A stretch of DNA of 64,000 bases from Volvox africanus (taxonomy: Eukaryota; Chlorophyta; Chlorophyceae; Chlamydomonadales; Volvocaceae). A program made the position numbers and the translations under genes. Positions 55,689 through 64,000 of the stretch are shown here, in pieces; position 1 is the first letter of the stretch, and each line of letters opens with the position of its first letter. The notes below the pieces were generated by a model. The model was given only the letters and a program-made list of their open reading frames with translations, ran no database searches and was not told the DNA's origin. The DNA lies in assembly GCA_030268105.1 (NCBI GenBank), contig BSDZ01000016.1:2797501-2861500 (forward strand), in the 5' to 3' direction.

Positions 55689-55693
55689 GGAGG

Positions 55694-57295
55694 CATGAGC
55701 CCAACGGAAGGGTTACGTTCGGGCGGATCAATGCTGCAATCGAGGAAGAAGTACCAGAGCCAGCTTCATACCAGGAGGCCACTGACGGCCCATATGCTGA
55801 GGAATGGAGAAGTGCCATGGATGAGGAAATCTCAGCACAGCTCACAAATGGGACCTGGGAGCTAGCAAAACCACCGCCAGGTGCGCGGATTCTGCCTTGT
55901 CGGTGGGTGTATAAGGTCAAACGTGCAGAGGATGGCGAGATCGAGCGCTACAAGGCACGTTTGGTGGCGAAGGGCTACGAGCAGCGGGCGGGGATTGATT
56001 ATGGGGAGCTCTTTGCTCCAACCTCGCGTTTTGCTTCGCTTCGTATGCTCCTGGCGGTGGCTGCGGCTAAAGCAATGCCGATCCATCAGCTAGACGTTTC
56101 AACAGCTTTCCTGAACGGGGAGCTAGAGGAGGAGCTCTGGATGCAGCAGCCGCCTGGTTACGAGTCAGCAGATCCAGAGCAGGCGTGCAGGCTTCTACGC
56201 TCAATCTACGGGCTGAAACAGGCCCCACGCTGCTGGTATATGAAGCTAGCGGCGGAGCTGGACAAGCTGGGGTTCAAACCGTCAGTAGCAGACCCAGCAC
56301 TGTTCATCAAAAAGGACGAGAAGGAGATCGTCTACCTGCTGGTGCACGTGGACGACATCATCATCACCTCAGAAGACGAGGCAATGATCAGGAGAGTGAA
56401 AACAGAAATCGGACAAGCCTTCAAGATTCGAGATCTTGGAGAGGCAAAAGTTTTCCTGGGCATGGAGATCAGCCGGGGAGCGCACGGGGAGGTAAAACTA
56501 TCGCAGCGACGCTACATTGAGGAGCTGCTGCAGCGACATCAACTCGTCAATGCAAAGCCTCGAAAGACCCCACTACCTCCTGGTACTAGAGCCCTGCCAG
56601 CAGAAGACAACAACAAGGAGCTCGTAGACAACACCAAGTACAGGGCGCTTGTCGGCGAATTGAACTACCTGGCGACGAGCACAAGACCGGATATCGTGCA
56701 GGCAATGAGCGTTCTGGCGCGCTTCATGGGCAACCCATCTAAGGTTCACATGGGCTTGGCTTTGGGGGTGCTGCAATACCTGGCGGGTACCAAGGAGCTC
56801 GGATTATGCTATGACGGAGATGGCGATCTCACCATGGTGGGCTACAGTGATTCCGACTGGGCTGGAGATCCAGCCACTCGGAGGTCCACAACTGGCTACG
56901 TATTCTTGCTAAACGGCGCAGCTATCAGCTGGAACAGCCAATTGCAGCGCACGTCGGCAGCTTCAACAGTGGAGGCAGAGTACCAGGCCACGGCAGCTGC
57001 AGTGCAGGAGGCACTTTGGCTTCGCAAGCTGACCAGAGACTTGGGTCTGAGGACACAGGCTATTCAGATTCGAACGGATTCTGAGGGATCGATGAGCCTT
57101 GGGAATAACCTGATAATGTCGGTTCGTTCTAAGCACATCGACGTGCAACATCATCTAGTGCGAGTGCGAGTTCTGCGGAAGGAAGTTGCCTTATCGCACT
57201 GTTCGACGGAGGATATGGTAGCAGATGTGCTAACCAAGGCACTTGGAGAGATAAAGTTTAAGAAGTGCATTACGGCGATGGGGTTGGCCGAGTAA
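55694..57295 (+). pseudogene. pol: Copia pol, RT and RNase H half
   Basis: Continues Copia pol after the family C insertion and its duplicated GGAGG, in the same frame. RT: EEWRSAMDEEISAQL, PCRWVYKVKR, YKARLVAKGYEQ, DVSTAFLNGEL, YGLKQAPRCWY, catalytic HVDD in LLVHVDDIIITS. RNase H: GYSDSDWAGD, RRSTTGYVF, STVEAEYQA, RTDSEGSMSL, ADVLTKAL. Ends at 57295 just before the polypurine tract. This half is open and well conserved, but the gene as a whole is split by family C and damaged upstream. Confidence 0.92.
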
Positions 57296-57400
57296 GCTTT
57301 CTAAGTTTGTTTGGGGCGAACTCGTTTGGCTTTAGCTTTTCGGTTTCAAGAAGAATCCCTGGTTGGAATTATCTTCTTTCACTTGTTGCTAGGCATGTCT

Positions 57401-57410
57401 CGAGGGGGCG
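57401..57410 (+). other. Copia polypurine tract
   Basis: CGAGGGGGCG immediately before the LTR start TGTTATAAAATGG. Confidence 0.7.
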
Positions 57411-57650
57411 TGTTATAAAATGGTATATCAGTTGGATATAGCGATCCATACTAGCAACAATCCCGCTGTTGTAGCTGTACTCGGCGGTAAGCTATCGACC
57501 CGCGTTCGTACTGTTTGTAGTGCTATGCGCACAAGTATATGTGCCGACTCCAGAACGAACTATTCGGACTCCTTACTATCAGATAATATGTAACTCTACT
57601 TTCTCGTAATTACGTCAGGCTTCCTTATGTCTGATAGTCTACGTCTCAAT
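57411..57650 (+). repeat. Copia 3' LTR, truncated
   Basis: 240 bp from TGTTATAAAATGG. It ends abruptly at GTCTCAAT where D3 LTR sequence resumes. Found once in the window, so its full length is unknown. Confidence 0.7.
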
Positions 57651-57837
57651 AGGGTCTGACGGCGATCTACTGATTTGTAAACGAGGATTATTGTAAGTTG
57701 AATCTTTCCTTAATCGTGAGTCTTCCGCTGTCACTTTACTCGGATTGGATCGCCTCGCTGTTCGTAAGCACGGTGCACACTAGCTAACATTCAGACGTGC
57801 AGATTCAGTGCATGGTTGAAGAAGGAAGGATACAACA
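57651..57837 (+). repeat. D3 5' LTR, second piece
   Basis: Last 187 bp of the family B-type LTR, AGGGTCTGACGG to GGATACAACA, completing the piece at 34319-34902 apart from about 50 missing bases. Confidence 0.87.
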
Positions 57838-57841
57838 AATT

Positions 57842-57853
57842 TGGTAGCGAGAC
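57842..57853 (+). other. D3 primer binding site
   Basis: TGGTAGCGAGAC after the LTR; identical to D1. The 57838-58262 leader is 425 bp, as in the D1 copies, and shows no conserved micro-ORF. Confidence 0.7.
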
Positions 57854-58262
57854 GGTTCGATTCACAGCTGCCTCATCATCACTATTGGGGTAGATTCTTG
57901 CACGAACAAACGGCGGCAAGGAGCTTCACAGGATACCTTCGTCGGCAAGTCGGTACTATATCATCCTCTCTTATAACTTTTGGTATAGCCCCCGTCTGTT
58001 AATACTAATTTTATTTTCGCCACCCGGAAAGGTCTTAAATCCACTGAAGGATTTTCTTTGCCATCATACTCGGAATCGCTTCCCCAATAAGTCGGACATT
58101 TGACAGGTCCAGCTATTAAGGATATACTCATTTGAAGGTGACTACGTATTGGTGGACTACATTTTTACTCGCGAAGGAGTTTACTTGAACGTGGACAGTG
58201 CTCGAGTGAAAATTCCAAAGGTAGAGTCCTACCTTTATCTCTTTTTCCTTTTAAGGTACTAA

Positions 58263-59549
58263 TTGAAATACATGTTGTGTGATCAGTATCCACCAACTAT
58301 GAAGGAGAGTGATCAGGCTAATATTAGTGTCCAATATGAAGAACCGGAGACCACACCGAACGTTAATAACTTATATAATCCCCAATCAGATGCTCCCCAG
58401 TCGAACTCCCCTTATCCAGCTCAGAATCCTCCTGGGGCGTCAGATCCTATGCGGCCCACCGAGGTGGAGCAGAACCCAGCGATGGTGTCGCTACAGCAAC
58501 TTATGGATGAAGGTGGGGTCCCTGGTTTTGTAGTCCCAACGCTTCAACTACATATTCGTCATGATGCCGAACCTAAGACTACCACAAGTGCCACTTGTTC
58601 CTATGTCCGTGATGCTAAAAAGTACCTGAAGTTGGTAAAGGGTGGTGATTGCGACGAAGTGAAGTGTCTTTTCATCGGAGCTACACGAAGCGGTGTCGCG
58701 AGAGAATGGTATGATCATTGGACCACTGTACAGGAGCACTTTACGTTCGAAGAATTAATTAACGCCCTCCTTAATCATTTCGCTCCCGGAAATCAGTCGC
58801 AAGTGGCTGCCATGTACAGAGAGTTACATGCAGGCGCTTATCGAATGCGACCTAACGAGTCCGTGGAGGACTACCGGTTGCGTTTCGAAGCAGTAACAGC
58901 ACCCATGATTGGCTTCTCCGAGGGAGACTACATTTATTGGTTCCAACGCGGTCTCTCGCTTCAGTTAGCCCGAGCGAGTATTACAGACCTGACACGGGAA
59001 GGGACAAGATCGTATACGCGATGGGTTCAGATCGTTCGTGGCGTCGAAGCTCGCCTTGGAATGAGACAGGAACGCCCGACACCATTAGCACCGTTATCAG
59101 TTGACACGATGCAAGATATCTCTAATGAGACTGATCCAGCACCTGAGACTACTGGCATTCCACTACCTCCAGCTCCGATGCGCCGTGGTGGCAACCTTCC
59201 GACTAACCACGCTCATACTCCTGGTATCCAAGAACTAACTCCAAGGGATTCGCAGATAACTTGGAGCACGCGGAAGAGGACGGGCGTGCTACAAAATACC
59301 GCCAAGTCATGCGGAGCTGCATCAGAATCGAAGCGGTCAAGAACACAAAATCGATGGCTTTCCAAGTGGGGATGTACGCAAACGGAGTTTGCGCAGCGAC
59401 GACAATTGGGAGTCTGCCTTCGGTGCGCATCAAATCACCTTACAAGGAACTGCCTGCTTTTACCCCCATTAGCTGTAGGACTACCTACAACGGACGAGGC
59501 ACCTGACACGATTTCCGTTGATATTGTCGGAGCACCCAATCCACGTTAA
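58263..59549 (+). CDS. gag: D3 Gag, intact
   Basis: 428 residues, ATG 58263 (MKYMLCDQYPPTMKESDQ), stop TAA 59547-59549. Retrotrans_gag core at about residues 115-240 (SYVRDAKKYLKLVKGGDC, WYDHWTTV, FEELINALLNHF, YRMRPNESVEDYRLRFEAV, YIYWFQRGL), zinc knuckle at 385-397, CLRC-ASN-HLTRNC. The N-terminus differs from families A and B, and gag ends in TAA with no UAG-stem signal. Gag is open here while protease and pol are decayed, which suits an element packaged with enzymes supplied in trans. Confidence 0.92.
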   Translation: MKYMLCDQYPPTMKESDQANISVQYEEPETTPNVNNLYNPQSDAPQSNSPYPAQNPPGASDPMRPTEVEQNPAMVSLQQLMDEGGVPGFVVPTLQLHIRHDAEPKTTTSATCSYVRDAKKYLKLVKGGDCDEVKCLFIGATRSGVAREWYDHWTTVQEHFTFEELINALLNHFAPGNQSQVAAMYRELHAGAYRMRPNESVEDYRLRFEAVTAPMIGFSEGDYIYWFQRGLSLQLARASITDLTREGTRSYTRWVQIVRGVEARLGMRQERPTPLAPLSVDTMQDISNETDPAPETTGIPLPPAPMRRGGNLPTNHAHTPGIQELTPRDSQITWSTRKRTGVLQNTAKSCGAASESKRSRTQNRWLSKWGCTQTEFAQRRQLGVCLRCASNHLTRNCLLLPPLAVGLPTTDEAPDTISVDIVGAPNPR

Positions 59550-60487
59550 CACAGAAATGTTAGTTGACATGGAGTACTAAATTACATTCTTGCTCGGATA
59601 AATCTTGATTGAATCCGGCAATGTTGATATGAGAGGACTCTTCGCTACTTTGACTTAATATACTCGATGATTAATATTTATGTGCCTCTAACGGATCCTT
59701 TTCTGCTGACTAGCATGGATCGTAGGTATGATGCGGATGTACGCCACGTTTGACTCTTTTGGATGGCAACAAAATCGATTTTGTTGACTGAAATTTTGGG
59801 ACACCTAAGTATTACCGGTGTTACTGACGACCTTATCTCAAATAAGTGATAAGCATGATGGGGTTGATCCCATAGTCGTCTAAGTGTTCAGGTTATCCTC
59901 GTTGATGAGGATAAGCATCCCATCGTGGGCAGGATCACCCTTAGTCGACGAAGGACCCTCTGTGTGTTAGGGCCCAATGATTGCAACAAGGTCTCCCGGA
60001 GACAGCACTACATGGACATTGGGTGCCGCGACATTACGACAGTACTGCGCGCGCATTGATATGGAATCCAGCACAATTGGCCATTGTGCAAAAGGGAACC
60101 TATCGCCTAAGGTACCTTGTCTGTCGTACTAAGATGTCACACCAGAGGAGGGCGGAACTGTGCGGAGCCTGTGGTTAATTTCGTTAGCGGCGTTCGCCCG
60201 CCGAAATAAAGGACCCAAGCTTGAAGGATGTAAGAGTAGCTTATCAAGTGATAAGGGAAGGCATCCATGAATTGCTTGCGAGGCCTTGGGTGCAATTGGT
60301 TGTTACCACCGTGCAGTCTCTTGTGAAAGATCCTGAGGTCGCAGCCCCCCTATTGCCAAATTATACTGATGCATATGTCATCCTGGGGCTCCCACCTATG
60401 TTACCTGCTGACTATATGATCCCTTTTGTGTTCGAGCACAACCCGTTTCACAACCTATATACAGGTTAGGCTGCCAAAATTGAGCGG
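59550..60487 (+). pseudogene. pol: D3 decayed protease region
   Basis: Sequence homologous to the family B protease-to-RT interval but with many indels: a trace of [10 protein letters not shown] near 59817, then [14 protein letters not shown], VLGP, and LRQYCARID-like segments in changing frames. The MT-like domain is absent. D1 shows the same damaged arrangement at 2300-2900, so the damage predates the separation of the two copies. Confidence 0.8.
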
Positions 60488-63400
60488 GTGAAGCGGCAAG
60501 TGGGGAATCTGCTCGCAAAGGGTATGATTCGGCCCAGCACATCGCCATATTCTGCGCCGATATTGTTTGTTGGTAAGAAGGATAGGACGTTGCGCATGTG
60601 CATTGATTATTGGGGCTTGAATGCGACCACGGTTAAAAATCGCTACCCTTTGCCGCGCGTCGATGACCTGCTCGATAAGCTGAAGGGCTCAGCTTATTTT
60701 TCCTCGATTGACCTTCAACAAGGGTATAATCAGATACGCATTGCTGCCTCTGATATTCCGAAAACTGCTTTTCGGACCCCCTTTGGTCACTTCGAGTACA
60801 CGGTCTTGTCATTTGGACTTACTAATGCACCCGCCACATTTCAAGCAGTGATGGATCGCATGTTCAGACCGTATATCGACAGGTTCGTCGTTTGTTATTT
60901 GGATGATATTTTCATATATTCCAAGACGTGCGAGGAGCACCTGAAGCATCTCGAGCTCGTTATTGAGGTGATGAAGCGGGAGCAATTGTTTGCTAAACGC
61001 GCCAAGTGTTTTTGGGCGCAGCCTCAAGTGGAGTATTTGGGCCACATTGTGTCGGCCACTGGAATAAGGATGGACCCTCGGAAAGTAGCTGTGGCTCACG
61101 AGTGGCCCGCGCCGCAGAATCTCACCAAACTACGCCAGTTCTTGGGTTTGACCAACTACTTCCGGAAGTTTATCAATATATACTCCATTATTGCAGCCCC
61201 GCTTACGAATCTGACGAGGAAAGGAGGTTTCGCGTCGCTAGAGGCCTGGACACCTGCGTGTCAGCGGGCATTCGAGGAGCTCAAGTGAATCGTCGCCGAC
61301 GACGTTACCCTCTCTTTCCCTAATTACTCGTTGCCATTCCGTGTTGAAGTTGTATCGGATGCTTCCTTGCATGGAAGCGGCGCTGTATTGTTGCAGGAAG
61401 GATGACCGATCACCTTCACGAGTAAGAAGTTCTCGGGTGTGGAGACCCGATATACAACCGGAGAGCAGGAGCTGTTGGCAGCTCTACATGCTTTGAAGGA
61501 GTGGCGCTGTTACCTCGAAGGCCGCCCTTTTACGCTGAAGACTGACCACAAACCGCTGACATTCTTGCAGAGTGTCCCCAGGCTTAATCAACGACAAGAC
61601 CGGTGGATGGAATATCTATCTCGTTTCGACTGTACTTGGGAATATATCGCCGGCAGAATTAATATTGCTGACGCCCTCAGTCGACATCCATCGCTACATG
61701 CTGCAATTTTGGCAGCGCCGGTTACTCGTTCGCGCAGTCAGGAGGTGCCGATAGCAGCGGATCTTGCGCAACGACTCAAGATGGCATATCAGGCTGATCC
61801 ATGGTTTGCTCCTCCAAGTAATGTGGAGCATCTGCACAAGTGCAACGATTTCTGGCTACGGAAAGATGGTTTGACCAAACAAATCATCGTGCCAAACAAC
61901 GACGCTTTGCGCTACGATATTCTTGCACGGTTCCACGAGGACCCGTTAGCAGGACATCCTGGAAGTACGCGATTGGCAGAGCTCGTACGACGCTCATTCT
62001 GGTGGCCGCGCGTGGTGAAGGATGCGGAAAACTTTGTGCAAAGATGCAGTTTATGTCAGCGCAATAAAGCACTATCCGGTAAGGGCCAGGGTTTGTTACA
62101 ACCCTTACCTATACCAGATGCCCCTTGGGAAAGTGTTTCAATGGACTTTGTAGTCGCGCTGCCCAAAACTGAGGGGGGATACGACTCGGTGTTCGTTATG
62201 GTCGATCGGTTGACCAAGATGGTTCACTTAGCCCCCTGCACCTCGTCTTGCACCGCTGAGCAAACAGCACGATTATTTTTCGATAACGTGGTATGATTGC
62301 ATGGCATTCCTAAAAATGTGATATCTGATCGCGGCGGTCAATTCACGTCTAAGTTTTGGGAAGTGCTATGTCAGCTCGTCGGTATGCGCATTCATTTGAG
62401 CACAGCATATCATCCACAATCCAATGGGCAAACCGAACACACAAACCGCACATTGGGTGACATGTTGAGGAATTTCGCGGGGCGCACACCCTCTGTTTGG
62501 GATACATTTCTGACTTTGGCAGAATTCACGCTTAACAATGATGTTAACCGCTCTACAGGTCAAAGCCCTTTCTTTCTGAATTATGTATTCCATCCTGCGC
62601 TACCCGTGTGGCGAGAATTGGAAATAAATATCCCGGCGGCTAAAACCTTTGCCAAGTCGTTCCTATCACGCATGATAGACGCGAAGGCATGCTTGGACGC
62701 GGCACAACAACGGACGACGGACTATTATAATAAATCCACGAGACGTAACATTTTCGGTGGGACAAATGGTATTATTGAGCACTAAGAACTTGCGTTCACT
62801 CACCGACGGTTCCCGTAAATTACTACCTTGCTGGATTGGTCCATATCCCGTTGTTCGCATGGTAGGGAACGTAGCTGTGGAACTATCCCTACCCTCTGAC
62901 ATGAATATCCACCCCACGTTTCATATTTCATGTTGTGCTACGGTTAGTTTCCCGTCGATGCTAAGGTCGATGTGATCCTACAAGGCGAAGTGCTATTGTG
63001 ATGAACACATTGCATATGAATGAATCTGCATGATATAAATGTATTCGTGTACATTTGTATATGCATTTGGCATGTTGTCATTACCCATCGCGACATCGCA
63101 TCATGGCAAATCCGCCTAGCATGCATGAAAGCCCGAAGCATTGAAGTGCGCATTATGCTCGTGCTACGAAATGATAAGTAATATTATCTGATATAATATT
63201 ACTTCATTGCAGCGCACGTTGAGAGCGCTGCACTCGTCGCGACACATGCCCTGCAACCGGATATCGTTATCCGGACCCTTGCATCATGCGAATGCCGGAA
63301 AGGCTTATACGTTGTTATGCGTAGACATCGCCTATATGCAGTAGGATTGTCACATCTAGGATCGGCCTCCTAATGTGAATCGTACGGCATTGCGATACTG

Positions 63401-64000
63401 CGAGTATAACAGATGCGAGGACGGCTAAGCAAGACAAGACATTCGATACCGGAGAACACTCGTGTGTTCTATATTACTATTGCTATACACTATTCTACTT
63501 AGCCGGAGCTAAGCCTGAACTTCGCTAATCACCGCCGCGTGATGATTGCTTGCTTCCGGCGCTGATGGCGATTTCGTCCATTGCATCGTTCCGATCTGTA
63601 AGACTGTAAGTTATATCTCTTTTCGTCTTGAAGTCTTCCGCTGTCTCTGTTTGCTCTCGCTTGCCTTGCTGTACTTGCAAGTGCTCGCGCATTGGTGTCG
63701 CAAGTCTCCAGACGTGCAGATACTTATGAGCAAACACGAACGAGAGGTACAACATTTCACTCGTTTGTCCTTATCGTGGCACGGAGCCCGCTACAAACAA
63801 CACCGATGCCCCTACAGTAATGGACCCCAGTCCCGAGACCTGGATTGCAGGCAAGCAAAAAGTGTATGATGTGGAGCAAATATTGGATTATCGGGTTCGT
63901 CGTATAGGTCGACAACAATGAAAGCGTAAGGTGCACGAATATCTGGTCAAGTGGACCGGCTATTCCAGCGAGCATAATTCGTGGGAGCAGATGAGTAACT
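60488..64000 (+). pseudogene. pol: D3 pol: RT, RNase H, integrase, chromodomain start
   Basis: RT (IDYWGLNA with Arg replaced by Trp, YLDDIFIYSKT), RNase H, integrase HHCC (HEDPLAGHPG ... CSLCQRNK) and D,D,E core, then the chromodomain at the right edge (HEYLVKWTGYSSEHNSWE). Stops: TGA 61286-61288 and 61403-61405 (CGA in BD2), TGA 62294-62296, TGA 63919-63921 (CGA in BD2). Two bases are lost near 62740, shifting the frame. A solo LTR splits the gene at 62931-63754. Continues beyond the window. Confidence 0.9.
62931..63754 (+). repeat. Solo family A LTR in D3 pol
   Basis: 824 bp, forward, TGTTGTGCTACGGTTAG to GAGGTACAACA, with perfect duplication TTTCA (62926-62930, 63755-63759). Closest to the LTR pair at 29230-30365 (shared CGGTTAGTTTCCC and ATTGTGATGAACACA). 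Confidence 0.95.

Larger units (their letters stand above)
45875..57650 (+). mobile_element. Ty1/Copia element, both LTRs truncated, carrying family C
   Basis: Order gag, protease, integrase, RT, RNase H identifies Copia. Family C (48518-55688) is inserted between integrase and RT with duplication GGAGG. At the 3' side a polypurine tract is followed by 240 bp of LTR starting TGTTATAAAATGG; at the 5' side only a possible LTR end (CACATTCCAACA) remains. Neither end has a target duplication. Left neighbour is the broken A3 LTR, right neighbour the resumed D3 LTR, so deletions removed both Copia ends and adjoining sequence. Confidence 0.87.
34319..64000 (+). mobile_element. D3: D-family element split by 22.7 kb of nested elements
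   Basis: Its 5' LTR starts at 34319 inside B2 RT, stops at 34902 where A3 inserted, and resumes at 57651 near GGGTCTGACGG, ending at 57837. Primer site, leader, gag and broken pol follow, with a solo family A LTR at 62931. The element runs off the right edge in the chromodomain. About 50 bp of LTR are missing between the two pieces, lost together with the right end of A3. CTCGA (34314-34318) is its expected target duplication; the partner would be right of the window. Confidence 0.82.

Noticed and set aside
55586..55693. Start codon of the long Copia RT ORF inside the family C LTR
   Set aside because: The ATG belongs to the inserted LTR; genuine Copia coding sequence begins after the duplicated GGAGG.
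56338..56370. HVDD in place of the usual YVDD in Copia RT as a dead active site
   Set aside because: Both catalytic aspartates are present and the first position varies in Copia RTs, so this alone is no evidence of inactivation.
1..64000. CRISPR arrays, tRNA or rRNA genes, host genes with introns, telomeric or satellite repeats
   Set aside because: I looked for regular short repeats, tRNA-like folds and non-transposon ORFs and saw none I could support.

Overview
The window is eukaryotic nuclear repeat DNA. Every supportable coding region belongs to an LTR retrotransposon, and I see no host gene, rRNA, tRNA, CRISPR array or bacterial operon. Most elements are Ty3/Gypsy chromoviruses (gag, protease, RT, RNase H, integrase and a C-terminal chromodomain); one is Ty1/Copia. 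Deep nesting, chromodomain elements and decay at CpG suggest methylated heterochromatin, possibly pericentromeric. The host cannot be named from this sequence. An alga of the green lineage is my guess, from remembered resemblance of the extra domain upstream of protease to algal Gypsy elements.

Families (my labels). Family A: LTRs of about 820-840 bp, forward ends TGTTGTGC...GTACAACA (copies A1-A4, several lone LTRs). Family B: LTRs of about 820 bp ending ...GGATACAACA (B1, B2). Family D: family-B-type LTRs and primer site but a different, shorter coding layout with a decayed protease (D1, D3, and probably the fragment BD2). Family C: one complete young element with 423-bp LTRs. One broken Copia element.

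Layout. 1-4850 and 12206-13881 are minus-strand D1, separated by minus-strand A1 (4851-12205). D1 sits in the RT gene of minus-strand B1, whose pieces are 13882-14738, 23004-26101 and 28809-29169. B1 is also split by plus-strand A2 (14739-23003) and by fragment BD2 (26102-28808). A 60-bp family A fragment (29170-29229) and a head-to-head inverted pair of family A LTRs (29230-30365) follow. Plus-strand B2 runs 30366-34318 and carries a 100-bp mini-LTR-like insert and a solo family B LTR. D3 begins at 34319; its 5' LTR is split from the rest by about 22.7 kb holding A3 (34903-41205, 45311-45874), inverted A4 (41206-45310), Copia (45875-57650) and, inside Copia, intact family C (48518-55688). D3 resumes at 57651 and runs off the right edge, with a solo family A LTR at 62931-63754.

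How the parts work together. In families A, B and C gag and pol share one reading frame, separated by a single UAG. In all five sequences the UAG is followed by exactly 7 nt, a 6-bp stem, a 20-nt loop and the stem's partner, with a compensatory pair change in family C. This looks like a stop-codon readthrough signal for Gag-Pol. The leaders of these families also share a 31-35-codon micro-ORF and a second coding block of 150-159 bp bounded by AG and GT, perhaps a spliced small protein upstream of gag. Only the family C element looks intact and recent: its two LTRs appear identical and it has a perfect 5-bp target duplication.
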